Source of the DNA: Glaesserella australis
GTDB taxonomy: Bacteria > Pseudomonadota > Gammaproteobacteria > Enterobacterales > Pasteurellaceae
NCBI RefSeq assembly: GCF_003260095.1
Contig: NZ_PTPX01000004.1
Coordinates: 1 to 55,490 of the forward strand
Direction: 5' to 3'
DNA: 55,490 nt
Shown: positions 37,471 through 46,122 of the stretch, in pieces
Position numbering within the stretch: position 1 is the first letter of the stretch
How the letters are laid out: each line of letters starts with the position of its first letter
Translations under genes and position numbers: made by a program
Notes under the pieces: generated by a model
Seen by the model: only the letters and a program-made list of their open reading frames with translations
Told to the model about the DNA's origin: nothing
Databases searched by the model: none

Positions 37471-38436
37471 TTATAGCCAACCTTTTCTTTTAAAATAAAT
37501 ATAAGGTGTTGCAGCCGCACAAATCATCAATCCAATAGCCATTGGATAACCATATTTAAATCCGAGTTCTGGCATAAATTCAAAGTTCATTCCATAGGTC
37601 GATGCGACTAATGTTGCAGGTAAAAACATTACTGATACCACAGAGAAGAATTTCATAATACGGTTCTGTTCGATATTAATAAAACCCATTGCGGCTTGCA
37701 TTAAGAAGTTAACTTTTTGGAATAAAGACTCATTGTGTGGTTGCAGAGATTCAATATCTCGCATAATATCACGAGCTTGCTCAAGCTGATTATTTGGTAA
37801 ACGGGTCTTACGTAATAAAAAGCTTAATGCTCGCTGCGTATCCATCAAACAAAGGCGAACCTTCGAACTCGCATCTTCAAGCTCTGTTAATTCTGCTAAT
37901 GCATCATCAAAATTATGCTCACCTTTATCCTCACCTTCATGAGTATTAAGTACAACTCGACTTAGTTTTTCTAAATCCGCATAAATATTTTCAATAACAT
38001 CTGCAAGCTGCTCAATTTTCGTTTCAAAAAGATCAAGGAGAAGCTCATAAGCATTACCATCAATCAATTTTGCACGGCGAGAGCGCATACGATAGAGACG
38101 GAAAGCGGGTAGATCCCGTTCACGTAATGTAAATAAGCGTCCATCACGGATGGTAAAACCAACCGTCGCAATATCTGCATAATCCTCATCATCCAAACAG
38201 TAGAAAAAAGAGTGCAGATGTAAACCATCTTCATCTTCAAAAAAACGTGCTGAAGCTTCTAAATCTTCTAACTCATGTTCTTCTGCGAGTGTCTGATCTA
38301 AACGATGTTCTAGAACACTACGTTCTTCATCTGTTGGATCAACAAGGTCAATCCAAATAGCTTGATTTAATTGGTCTTGAATAGTTTCATCAACACTGAT
38401 TAAGCGATCGTTATTTAACGAAAAAGCTCGGATCAT
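37471..38436 (-). CDS. corA: magnesium/cobalt transporter CorA
   Basis: CorA is the main constitutive Mg2+ channel, a pentamer with a large cytoplasmic funnel. The 321-residue protein has the N-terminal alpha/beta domain and a long helix (about 140-250). Two C-terminal membrane segments follow, with the selectivity motif [11 protein letters not shown] before the second one. The final residues are basic (YFKRKGWL), as usual. The length matches E. coli (316). It has a strong predicted promoter and an unusually long 5' leader of about 170 bases. Confidence 0.96.
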   Translation of the reverse strand: MIRAFSLNNDRLISVDETIQDQLNQAIWIDLVDPTDEERSVLEHRLDQTLAEEHELEDLEASARFFEDEDGLHLHSFFYCLDDEDYADIATVGFTIRDGRLFTLRERDLPAFRLYRMRSRRAKLIDGNAYELLLDLFETKIEQLADVIENIYADLEKLSRVVLNTHEGEDKGEHNFDDALAELTELEDASSKVRLCLMDTQRALSFLLRKTRLPNNQLEQARDIMRDIESLQPHNESLFQKVNFLMQAAMGFINIEQNRIMKFFSVVSVMFLPATLVASTYGMNFEFMPELGFKYGYPMAIGLMICAAATPYIYFKRKGWL

Positions 38437-38611
38437 TTCATACTCCTAACAAATGGTATGAGGCGATGAACAAAAAGGAACAAAATAAGATACTGAAAAG
38501 AATTACCGACACTCGTCGGCAAATAGAATTTGGACGAGAGAGGTTAAAAAACTGATAAGTATCGACTGTGACTGTCCAAAATGCGTATCCTCAAGTGAAA
38601 AAAACGGGCGA
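38437..38611 (-). promoter_or_regulatory. long 5' leader of corA with hairpins
   Basis: From a start near 38605 the leader runs about 170 bases to the corA ATG. On the minus strand it contains CCGAC-GAGT-GTCGG and a possible longer-range pairing TTTGGAC/GTCCAAA. No ATG-started upstream ORF was seen. The corA leader of Salmonella is known to control the gene through Rho; whether this one does is inference. Confidence 0.4.
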
Positions 38612-38640
38612 ATGGTACAGATTAAAAAAAGAATCGTCAA
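38612..38640 (-). promoter_or_regulatory. corA promoter
   Basis: On the minus strand TTGACG and TACCAT are separated by 17 bases. The -35 matches consensus at five of six positions and the -10 at four. Confidence 0.55.
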
Positions 38641-38732
38641 GAAAAAGGAAGAATTTTTATGATCTAGCTTAGGAAATATAGGCAAAAGAAATAAAAAAAG
38701 CACCTTTAGGTGCTATCTTACTGATATTGAAA

Positions 38733-38819
38733 TGGTGCCCGAGGCCAGACTTGAACTGGCACGCCCCGAAAGGCGAGGGATTTTAAATCCCTTGCGTCTA
38801 CCGATTCCGCCACTCGGGC
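38733..38819 (-). tRNA. tRNA-Leu(UAA)
   Basis: An 87-base class II tRNA with encoded CCA. The acceptor stem is GCCCGAG/CTCGGGC, the anticodon loop TTTAAAA gives UAA, and the variable arm is CGCCTTTCGGGGCG. The sequence is close to E. coli leucine tRNA. It lies 17 bases from tRNA-Gly on the same strand, so the two are co-transcribed, Gly first. Confidence 0.97.
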
Positions 38820-38836
38820 ATAAACGCTATAAAAAA

Positions 38837-38912
<76 letters not shown>

Positions 38913-39017
38913 ACTAAAACAGTGTCATACAGTGTTTCAATGAGGCGTATTCTAATAAATTTAGAGAATGTGTCAAATGAAAATCGCTAATTTATTTTCA
39001 TACGCCTAAATTTCAGT

Positions 39018-39335
39018 CTATTTTTCAATAGGTTTTAATATAAATTCTAATTTTTGTTCAATAACATTCAAAAGAAGATCAATATTAGGATGTTTCCCTA
39101 CATTTTGCTTTGCATCATCAACATGTTCAGCAAACCATGTAATTCCTTGTTCTGCAGAAACAGCATTCAACTGCTGATTAAATAATGTTGCTAACGCATA
39201 ATAAAGTTTGAGCGAACCTAGTTTGCCCTCTACTGCAGGAATATGGTGGACAACTTCCCCTTGCACATTTAATACATCCAAGCCTGATAAATGATCAATA
39301 CTCGGAAACGTGGCTAAATAATCTTTAAACTGCAT
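39018..39335 (-). CDS. DUF2322 family protein
   Basis: A 105-residue protein of unknown function resembling DUF2322 members: MQFKDYLATFPSIDHLSGLD, then EGKLGSLKLYYALATLF and a DDAKQNVGKHPNIDLL block. No signal peptide or membrane segment. I chose the ATG at 39335; an in-frame TTG seven codons upstream overlaps the end of ftsN and is a poorer choice. It follows ftsN on the same strand with a 10-base gap, so it is probably co-transcribed; a link to division is only a guess from position. Confidence 0.78.
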   Translation of the reverse strand: MQFKDYLATFPSIDHLSGLDVLNVQGEVVHHIPAVEGKLGSLKLYYALATLFNQQLNAVSAEQGITWFAEHVDDAKQNVGKHPNIDLLLNVIEQKLEFILKPIEK

Positions 39336-39345
39336 TATATTCTCT

Positions 39346-40200
39346 CTACATTCCAATAATTAAACATTCCGCTACGCTACGTGCATTTGATTGGGCTGAC
39401 GACGCTGCAGCTCTATCACCAACGGGACCGACAAAAACACGATTCCATTCACCGTTACTACTAATGCGCGCATTATACCCTGCCATGGCTAAACGAGCCT
39501 GCATATTTTCTGCTTGTGCTTTATTCTTAAATGCACCGCATTGTAAACCAAACTTACCAGCTGATTTTGGTGCTTCTGATGCAGGTTTTGCAGTTGCAAC
39601 AATTTTAGCTGGTTCCTGCTTAACCGTAGATACTGTTGCTTGCTCTGCTTTTTTCGCAGCTTCTTGCTGTTTCTTCAATTCAGCTTGTTTACGTTTTTCT
39701 TCTGCTAATTTTTGCTCTTTAGCTTTCTTTTCTGCCAATTCTTCTGGCGTTAATGCCACAACTTGAGACTGGCTATCCACTGTTGGAGATGTTTCAACCT
39801 TAGTCGCTGTTTCACTATTACCAACAGCTAGTGACGTTGTACTGACATCTGTCTTCTGAGCTGCTTGTTGCTCTAAACGTAGCTGCTCTTCTTTTTGCTT
39901 TTGTATCGCCTTTTCTTGCTCTTTTGTTAATTGTGCAAGTTTCGAATTCTTATCAACAGGGACTTCCCGTGTTTCTAAATCTCGAATATAGCTATATACT
40001 TCTTCTGGTGGAGTTGGTAGGCTACTTTTCGGTTGCTGAGTTTGTACAGTTTGAGTAGGCAACGTAGTAGGGCTACTCTCTTTTAAAAACCATAAAGTTA
40101 ATCCGCTTCCCATGAGTAATAAAACGATAATCGCTAAAATAAGTACTTTATTTCCGCTTTTCTTTGATCTAGAACGGGCGGCATAATCACGATTTGGCAC
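39346..40200 (-). CDS. ftsN: cell division protein FtsN
   Basis: FtsN triggers septal peptidoglycan synthesis after the divisome has assembled. The 284-residue protein has a short basic cytoplasmic tail (MPNRDYAARSRSKK) and one membrane segment near 19-40. The periplasmic motif PPEEVYSYIRDLE near 68-80 corresponds to the essential region of E. coli FtsN. A long charged Glu/Gln/Lys/Ala helix follows (about 90-200), and a C-terminal SPOR domain (about 215-284; FGLQCGAFKNKAQAENM, VFVGPVG) binds denuded glycan. The low sequence similarity expected outside these motifs is normal for FtsN. Confidence 0.93.
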   Translation of the reverse strand: MPNRDYAARSRSKKSGNKVLILAIIVLLLMGSGLTLWFLKESSPTTLPTQTVQTQQPKSSLPTPPEEVYSYIRDLETREVPVDKNSKLAQLTKEQEKAIQKQKEEQLRLEQQAAQKTDVSTTSLAVGNSETATKVETSPTVDSQSQVVALTPEELAEKKAKEQKLAEEKRKQAELKKQQEAAKKAEQATVSTVKQEPAKIVATAKPASEAPKSAGKFGLQCGAFKNKAQAENMQARLAMAGYNARISSNGEWNRVFVGPVGDRAAASSAQSNARSVAECLIIGM

Positions 40201-40265
40201 AAAAACCTCGATTAAAATAAATGTTTAAAATAATCCCTAATCTTACTGAAAAAATAAGGTTTTGA

Positions 40266-40895
40266 CTAGTAAATCAACACGCCTTGTCTCACTTCAACCA
40301 CTCTATTACACCAATTTTTCACTTCGTCCACTTGATGTGTCACCATTAACAGCGTTAGCTGTTTTTGTTGGCACAACGACATTACTAACTGTTGTAGTTC
40401 TAAGCGTCTTTGGGGATCAAGGGCGGAGAAAGGTTCATCAAGTAGCAAAATCGGTCTATATCGGAGCAAGGTTCGGGCTAATGCCACTCGCTGTTTTTGT
40501 CCGCCGGACAGCTGATCTGCTCGGCGATTGAGCAGGGCGGCAATGCCCATTTGTTCGGCAATAGTTTGGATTTGGGCCGTTTGCGTTGGGGTGAAGCGTA
40601 GGCTTGAGACCAACCCCAAGCCGATATTTTGCTCCACAGTTAAATGGGGAAAAAGGTTGTTGTCTTGAAACAACATTGATACTGGGCGTTCAGCAGGCTC
40701 AGTGACAAAATGATTTTCGCCGTTCAGCCATATTTCGCCACGACTTGCCCGCTCAAAGCCTGCAATCAAATTGAGCAAAGTGCTTTTGCCTGCTCCGCTC
40801 TCGCCCACAATCGCAATGCGTTCGCCTTGTTTTACATTCAGCTCAAACCGCATTGGCATTTCAGGGTAATCAAATTCAACATTCACATTAATCAT
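40266..40895 (-). CDS. thiQ: thiamine ABC transporter ATP-binding protein ThiQ
   Basis: The ATPase of the thiamine/thiamine pyrophosphate importer. The 209 residues have Walker [10 protein letters not shown] near 31-39, the signature LSGGQKQRV, Walker [12 protein letters not shown] and the switch motif MVTHQVDEV. The protein is short and lacks the C-terminal regulatory domain, as usual for ThiQ. Its ATG overlaps the thiP stop by 4 bases, so translation is coupled. Confidence 0.93.
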   Translation of the reverse strand: MINVNVEFDYPEMPMRFELNVKQGERIAIVGESGAGKSTLLNLIAGFERASRGEIWLNGENHFVTEPAERPVSMLFQDNNLFPHLTVEQNIGLGLVSSLRFTPTQTAQIQTIAEQMGIAALLNRRADQLSGGQKQRVALARTLLRYRPILLLDEPFSALDPQRRLELQQLVMSLCQQKQLTLLMVTHQVDEVKNWCNRVVEVRQGVLIY

Positions 40896-42505
40896 CGGCG
40901 GTTCTCTTTTTGTTCAATCCATAAAAACGGCAAAAACGTCAATAACATCAACATCAACGCTGTCACAGACGCATCTTCAGTGCGGTAACTGCCCAGCTGT
41001 TGATAAAGTAGATAAGGCAGGGTGCTAAAATCGGGATTACCGAAAAAGGCGATCACCGAAAAATTCCCCAAACTTGCCGACATCGACAGGGCAAAGGCAT
41101 TGACAAGCAGTCGGATTAAGTAGTTTTTTTCCACAATCCACCAACGGCGTAGCCCCGTTAGCCCGAGACTACGAGCCAGTTTGTCGTGAGAAATCAACGC
41201 TTCCCACATCGCCGAAAAAAGCAAGCGATACACATAAGGCAGCAGCACCAAGCCATTACAAACGCCGACAAGCAGCATCAGTTGCCACGTTTTCAGCTCA
41301 ACATTCATCAGCAACAAAAACAGCCCCACCGCCAGCATAAAAATCGGCAAAATCAGCGGATAGGTACTCAATCCAGCCAAAATGCTCTGTTTTATCTTCT
41401 GCTGACGATACGCCAGCTGGCGAGTTTCAAGGGCAATCAGATAAGCAAGGGCGATCACAAACAGAGAGGCAATTACGCTCAACAGCAACGAGTAACCGAC
41501 CGCTTGCCAAAGCAAAGGCGAAGCCAACCGCTCACCTAACTGCGAGACGCTCAAGGCTGTCCAAATCAAGTTGGCTATCGGGATCAGAATGATAAAAATC
41601 GCCCCGAAAAGCACCGCTTGCAACAGCCATTTTTGCACGCCTTTCGGCATTGGTGTCCAAAGCTCAATGCTCACCGCCTTGCCTTTTGTCTGCTGAAAAT
41701 TCAATCGAGAAACCCAATCCATTAGCAGTTGTAAGCCAATGCCCACTAAAATTTGCACCCCAATCAGCATTACCGCTTTGGCAAAATCAAACTCAAATGT
41801 CACCGCTTGATAAATCGCCACTTCCAACGTACTGTATTTCGGGCCGCCCCCCAACATCAACACAATTGGGAAGCTAGTAAAACAGAGCAAAAACACCGTT
41901 GCATAAGCGTAAGGCAGAATGCCTTTTAACATCGGCAGTTCAACAATGCGAAAATAGTGCCACGCCGACAGGTTTAGCTGGCTTGCCAGTTGATGTTTCT
42001 GGCTTGGGATCAGTTGCAACCCTTCAAGGCAATACTTAGCAACAAGGGGAATGTTCAAAAAAAGATGAGCTAAAACAATGCCTTGCAGACCATAAAGGGA
42101 AAAATCCCACGACAATCCGACCGCTTGCCAAAGCTGGCTGAACCAACCCGAATTGCCCCACACGCCGATCAAGGCAAAAATCACCACCAACGCAGGCAAC
42201 GCCCACGCAAATGAAATCAGCTTGTAGAGCAAGGCTTTGCCCCGAAATTGCAGATAAAAAAAGCTCCGAGCCAACAGCAAACCAAACAGCAACGACAGTG
42301 TTGCCGAAGCAGTGGCTTGCACGCTACTTTGCGTTAAAATCTGCCACGTCTCCTGCCACGACCAAAAGGTTTCATCGGCACGATGTTCAAACAACGCCCA
42401 CAAACTAAAGGCATACAGCCCCAACAAGCTAAGATAGCTTGCCCAAGCAGAAAATTTAGTGAGTTTTCGCAACACAAGCGGTGAGTTTAGGTTAAAAAAC
42501 TGCAA
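40892..42505 (-). CDS. thiP: thiamine ABC transporter permease ThiP
   Basis: The membrane component, a fused permease of 537 residues with about 12 membrane segments and two copies of the binding-protein-dependent transport motif; the first lies near [20 protein letters not shown] and the second near [19 protein letters not shown]. The length matches E. coli ThiP (536). The usual first gene thiB/tbpA, the periplasmic binding protein, is absent: nfsB lies 10 bases upstream instead. A perfect uptake signal is in the N-terminal codons (42474-42482). Confidence 0.93.
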   Translation of the reverse strand: MQFFNLNSPLVLRKLTKFSAWASYLSLLGLYAFSLWALFEHRADETFWSWQETWQILTQSSVQATASATLSLLFGLLLARSFFYLQFRGKALLYKLISFAWALPALVVIFALIGVWGNSGWFSQLWQAVGLSWDFSLYGLQGIVLAHLFLNIPLVAKYCLEGLQLIPSQKHQLASQLNLSAWHYFRIVELPMLKGILPYAYATVFLLCFTSFPIVLMLGGGPKYSTLEVAIYQAVTFEFDFAKAVMLIGVQILVGIGLQLLMDWVSRLNFQQTKGKAVSIELWTPMPKGVQKWLLQAVLFGAIFIILIPIANLIWTALSVSQLGERLASPLLWQAVGYSLLLSVIASLFVIALAYLIALETRQLAYRQQKIKQSILAGLSTYPLILPIFMLAVGLFLLLMNVELKTWQLMLLVGVCNGLVLLPYVYRLLFSAMWEALISHDKLARSLGLTGLRRWWIVEKNYLIRLLVNAFALSMSASLGNFSVIAFFGNPDFSTLPYLLYQQLGSYRTEDASVTALMLMLLTFLPFLWIEQKENRR

Positions 42506-42514
42506 TTATCTCAC

Positions 42515-43174
42515 TCACTCCACCACATCTTCCATTGCTTGACGGGTTTTCGCTTTCGGCTCAACGGCACGGTAGCCAAAGGCAGCCATTACGCTTAATT
42601 TGAACTGGCTCGGATCGTACAAACCTTGTTCCACAAACAGTTTATCCATTTTTTCCAGTGGGAAGCCTTCAATGGCGGTGCTATCAATGCCAATCATCGC
42701 TGAAGCCGTCAGCATATTTGCCAACGCAATATAACTTTGACGACAAGCCCAGTGATAAAACGCTATAGGATCTTGCGTTAAGCCAAAATCGTTTTCGCTG
42801 AAATTACGGTAGAAACCTTGACGCAGACGGCGTGGTTCATCAGGGATATGATGCACATCTCGCATAATATGTTGCACATAATCGCCGTCCGCAAGGAGCG
42901 TTTCAGGCTGACGTACAAGGATCACGACAAAATGGCTACAATCCATTACTTTATCTTTCGCCCCCCACGCATTATCACGGATCAGCTCACGAATAGCCGG
43001 GTTTTCAATCACCAAAAACCGCCATGGCTCAAAGCCAAAGGAACTCGGCGACAAGCGGGCAGTTTCTAAGATAAATTGAAAATCCGTCTCGCTGATTTTT
43101 TTTGTAGGATCGTACTGTTTGCAAGCGTGACGATAGTGAAAAGCGTCAAGGATAGCCTGTTTAGAAATGGACAT
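42515..43174 (-). CDS. nfsB: NAD(P)H nitroreductase, NfsB family
   Basis: A 219-residue FMN-dependent nitroreductase of the NfsB group. Motifs are RHACKQYDPTKKISETDF near 15-32, ARLSPSSFGFEPWRFLVIEN near 39-58, and the C-terminal ALANMLTASAMIGIDSTAIEGF and KLSVMAAFGYRA. Members reduce nitro-aromatics and quinones; the natural substrate is not established. It overlaps no neighbour but lies only 10 bases before thiP, so the two may share a transcript although their functions are unrelated. The ribosome-binding site AGAGGAAAC is strong. Confidence 0.92.
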   Translation of the reverse strand: MSISKQAILDAFHYRHACKQYDPTKKISETDFQFILETARLSPSSFGFEPWRFLVIENPAIRELIRDNAWGAKDKVMDCSHFVVILVRQPETLLADGDYVQHIMRDVHHIPDEPRRLRQGFYRNFSENDFGLTQDPIAFYHWACRQSYIALANMLTASAMIGIDSTAIEGFPLEKMDKLFVEQGLYDPSQFKLSVMAAFGYRAVEPKAKTRQAMEDVVE

Positions 43175-43251
43175 AATTTGTTTCCTCTCAATGAATTGTT
43201 GGGCATATTATGATACGCTTTGCAATAATTTCAAAACATCAAGGAGTAAAT

Positions 43252-43545
43252 ATGTCAAAAACCTTTAGCGACCAAGCCGATTGCTGTGGCGGTATCTGCA
43301 AGCCAAGTAGCACATCAATGTTCGACAACGCCGACAGCACCATTGAATTTGCCCTCGTTTACCCAACCCAAGCAGACGCTGAACAAGGACTACAAGCCTT
43401 AACTGACAAGGCAAGAGCCGTTGAAAGCGATCCGTGCGAAATCACCAGTCAAATCAGCCAAACCGATGACGGCTTTTTACTGCAAGCCAAATTCCTGTTT
43501 AGCTGCCAAGCGGAAGCGGTGATTTTTCAGATGAAATTACGTTAA
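43252..43545 (+). CDS. YfcZ/YiiS family small protein (DUF406)
   Basis: The 97-residue protein begins MSKTFSDQADCCGGICKPSS and shares with E. coli YfcZ the blocks TQADAEQGLQALTDKARAVE, SDPCEI and AEAVIFQMKLR. The function is unknown; a Cys-rich N-terminus (CC..C) is typical. The start at 43252 has a perfect AAGGAG seven bases upstream, so the longer frame from 43210 is rejected. It is divergent from nfsB and converges on glnA through a hairpin. Confidence 0.88.
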   Translation: MSKTFSDQADCCGGICKPSSTSMFDNADSTIEFALVYPTQADAEQGLQALTDKARAVESDPCEITSQISQTDDGFLLQAKFLFSCQAEAVIFQMKLR

Positions 43546-43550
43546 ATAAA

Positions 43551-43579
43551 AATGGCTTAGAAATCACTTCTAAGCCATT
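43551..43579. terminator. bidirectional terminator between yfcZ-like gene and glnA
   Basis: AATGGCTTAGAA-ATCAC-TTCTAAGCCATT, a perfect 12-base stem, just beyond both stops. Confidence 0.85.
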
Positions 43580-43584
43580 GTGTA

Positions 43585-45012
43585 TTATGCGTAATACATT
43601 TCAAATTCCACTGGATGTGGTGTCATGTTCAAACGCTCAACTTCTTTGCGTTTTATCGCAACGAATGCATCAATAAACTCTTTAGTAAATACGCCGCCTT
43701 GGGTTAAGAACTCATAATCTTTTTCAAGGCTATCAAGAGCTTCACCTAATGAACTTGCCACCGCTGGAATCTCTTTAAGCTCTTCTGGCGGTAAATCATA
43801 AAGGTTTTTATCCATTGCATCGCCTGGGTGGATTTTATTAATCACGCCGTCTAAGCCTGCCATTAACAAGGCTGCAAAGCAAAGATAAGGGTTCGCCATT
43901 GGATCTGGGAAACGGGCTTCCACACGGGTTGCTTTCGGGCTTGTTACCGCTGGAATACGAATAGATGCAGAACGGTTACTTGCTGAATAGGCTAATAACA
44001 CAGGTGCTTCAAAACCTGGTACTAAACGTTTATAAGAGTTGGTACTTGGGTTAGTAAACGCATTTAATGCTTTAGCATGTTTGATAATACCGCCAATGTA
44101 GTAAAGCGCCGTTTCAGATAAACCTGCGTATTTATCGCCCATAAAGACGTTTTTGCCATCTTTGCTTAATGACATATTACAGTGCATACCTGAACCGTTG
44201 TCTCCTGCAAATGGCTTCGGCATAAAGCAAGCGGTTTTACCATGTTCAAGTGCGACGTTTTGTACCACATATTTATAAATTTGGGTTTCATCTGCTTTTA
44301 AGGTTAAGCTGTTAAAGCGGGTTGCAATTTCATTTTGACCTGCTGTTGCAACTTCATGATGGTGCGCTTCAATCACCAAACCCATTTCTTCTAAAATGAG
44401 ACACATTTCAGAACGAATATCGTGGGCTGTATCGATTGGTGCAACGGCACAGTAACCACCTTTTTTGAGTGGACGATAAGCGTTATTACCATCTTCATAT
44501 TTACGGTTGGTGTTCCATGCCGCTTCAATATCATCAATATGATAAGAAACGTTGTTCATTTCTGTGCTGAAACGAACATCATCAAATAAGAAAAATTCAG
44601 GCTCTGGACCAAACATCACATTGTCTGCAATACCTGTTGATTTCAAATAGTTTTCTGCACGAATCGCAATAGAACGTGGATCACGATCATAGCTTTGCAT
44701 GGTATTTGGGTCGAAGATACTACAGCGGAGAGTAAGGGTTGGGATGCGGGCGAAAGGGTCAACGACGGCGGTTTCAGGAATTGGCATTAATAACATATCA
44801 GCTTTATTAATCGCTCGCCAACCTTCAACGGAAGAACCATCGAACATTTTACCTTCTTCAAAAAGGTCTTCGAGATCGTCTGCAACAAGAGAAACAGGCA
44901 GTGATACACCGTGTTCTTTACCTTTGATATCGGTAAATTTTAAGAGAACAAATTTAATATCATTATCACGGATAAGCTTTGCGACATTCGCAATCGCATT
45001 GGTATTTGACAT
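43585..45012 (-). CDS. glnA: glutamine synthetase, type I
   Basis: GlnA makes glutamine from glutamate and ammonia. The 475-residue dodecameric-type enzyme has [17 protein letters not shown] near 59-75, [14 protein letters not shown] near 134, [17 protein letters not shown] near 270 and NLYDLPPEE near 400, with the tyrosine that E. coli adenylylates. Adenylylation control by GlnE is thus possible, though glnE is not in the window. It has no ntrBC genes behind it, unlike E. coli. The leader contains a perfect inverted repeat (45044-45065). Confidence 0.97.
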   Translation of the reverse strand: MSNTNAIANVAKLIRDNDIKFVLLKFTDIKGKEHGVSLPVSLVADDLEDLFEEGKMFDGSSVEGWRAINKADMLLMPIPETAVVDPFARIPTLTLRCSIFDPNTMQSYDRDPRSIAIRAENYLKSTGIADNVMFGPEPEFFLFDDVRFSTEMNNVSYHIDDIEAAWNTNRKYEDGNNAYRPLKKGGYCAVAPIDTAHDIRSEMCLILEEMGLVIEAHHHEVATAGQNEIATRFNSLTLKADETQIYKYVVQNVALEHGKTACFMPKPFAGDNGSGMHCNMSLSKDGKNVFMGDKYAGLSETALYYIGGIIKHAKALNAFTNPSTNSYKRLVPGFEAPVLLAYSASNRSASIRIPAVTSPKATRVEARFPDPMANPYLCFAALLMAGLDGVINKIHPGDAMDKNLYDLPPEELKEIPAVASSLGEALDSLEKDYEFLTQGGVFTKEFIDAFVAIKRKEVERLNMTPHPVEFEMYYA

Positions 45013-45043
45013 AGTGAAAATCCTTGAGTGAGAAATGGGCTAG

Positions 45044-45065
45044 TTTCGCAACGGATTTTGCGAAA
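45044..45065. promoter_or_regulatory. inverted repeat in the glnA upstream region
   Basis: TTTCGCAA-CGGATT-TTGCGAAA is a perfect 8+6+8 inverted repeat 32 bases before the glnA ATG; a third copy of the half-site, TTGCGAAA, lies at 45126-45133. A minus-strand -10 (TATACT, 45090-45095) between them would place the palindrome in the 5' leader. It may be an operator or an RNA hairpin. Confidence 0.45.
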
Positions 45066-45154
45066 GAAAGAAGATACTAAATTTGTGGAAGTATAAAAAT
45101 AGCAAACGATTTAATTTACATAAATTTGCGAAACTGTTTAAATTCCAGACAAAA

Positions 45155-46000
45155 CTAGTAGCCTAGCGATTTAAAATCAGGTAAAAAATCATTACAATCT
45201 AACCGCTTGACTCTTGTATCAATAGAGCCATCTAAATTTAAACAGAGTTCACGCCACCCTTGTGGCAAAATATCAAGCGTAAAATTATGACAATTTGGTT
45301 TAAATTGAATACACGTTGATGGTGTCGCTAATACTCGGCAACCTTGCCATAACTTATCCATTTCTTGGTGAATATGACCATGTAAAATCGCTTTCGCTTT
45401 TGGATAATGTTTCAGAACTTCAGCTAATTGGTTTGCATTAGACAAACTATGTTGATCGAGCCATGCTGAATTTGTTGGCAAAATATTATGATGTAAGACA
45501 ATCAAACTATAACGCTCTGGGTGAGCATCTAGTTTCATTCTAAGAAAATCTAACTGTGATGAACTTAATTCCCCACGAGGAAGACCTTCAATATGACTAT
45601 CCAATAAAATAATCTGCCAAAAGTCCCCTGCTAAAATATGTTTTGCTGGCTGTATTTGAGAGTAGAGTGCTAAAGCATTGCCCATCTGAGGCTGAAGATC
45701 ATGATTACCTTCTACCCAAAAGATTGGTTTTTCTAAAGGTTTCACCATTTTTGCAAAACGATGATACGCCTCTCGATTATGATCTTGAACGAGATCACCT
45801 GTGGCAAGAATAAAATCATAATCGAAAGGATCCTTTTTAATTGCATCCAATACCGCTTGAAAACTTTTTGTCGTATTTACCCCTAATAGCTCCATCTCAT
45901 CCGACGCGAATAAATGCGGATCTGTGATCTGCAAAATACGGACTATTGGGGTATTTAGGGGAAATGTGTAACTATCATCCATAATATCAAACACTCTCAT
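45155..46000 (-). CDS. cpdA: 3',5'-cyclic-AMP phosphodiesterase CpdA
   Basis: CpdA lowers cAMP and so counteracts CRP; in H. influenzae the homologue (icc) affects competence. The 281 residues form a class III metallophosphodiesterase: ITDPHLF near 26-32, ATGDLVQD near 66, GNHD near 99, VLHHNILP and HGHIHQE, which supply the metal-binding Asp, Asn and His ligands. The frame has two candidate ATGs (46000 and 45982). The second has GAGAG upstream; either start leaves the catalytic domain intact. It is separated from glnA by 142 bases. Confidence 0.93.
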   Translation of the reverse strand: MRVFDIMDDSYTFPLNTPIVRILQITDPHLFASDEMELLGVNTTKSFQAVLDAIKKDPFDYDFILATGDLVQDHNREAYHRFAKMVKPLEKPIFWVEGNHDLQPQMGNALALYSQIQPAKHILAGDFWQIILLDSHIEGLPRGELSSSQLDFLRMKLDAHPERYSLIVLHHNILPTNSAWLDQHSLSNANQLAEVLKHYPKAKAILHGHIHQEMDKLWQGCRVLATPSTCIQFKPNCHNFTLDILPQGWRELCLNLDGSIDTRVKRLDCNDFLPDFKSLGY

Positions 46001-46057
46001 AAAATTTTTCAGATGCTCGCTACTCTACCGATTTCCCACACCTTGTCACCAAGTAAA

Positions 46058-46087
46058 ATAAAAAAATGCGGGGTGTCCCACATTTTT
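46058..46087 (-). terminator. Rho-independent terminator after mutL
   Basis: On the minus strand ATGTGGGACACCCCGCAT folds into a hairpin followed by TTTTTTTATTTTA. It lies about 40 bases beyond the mutL stop. Confidence 0.8.
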
Positions 46088-46122
46088 CACAAAAATTTAC
46101 GTTTAATTGATGATTTTTAAGC

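Noticed and set aside
38503-38703. 66-residue minus-strand frame upstream of corA
   Set aside because: It begins before the predicted corA promoter, is low-complexity Phe/Leu and lacks a ribosome-binding site.
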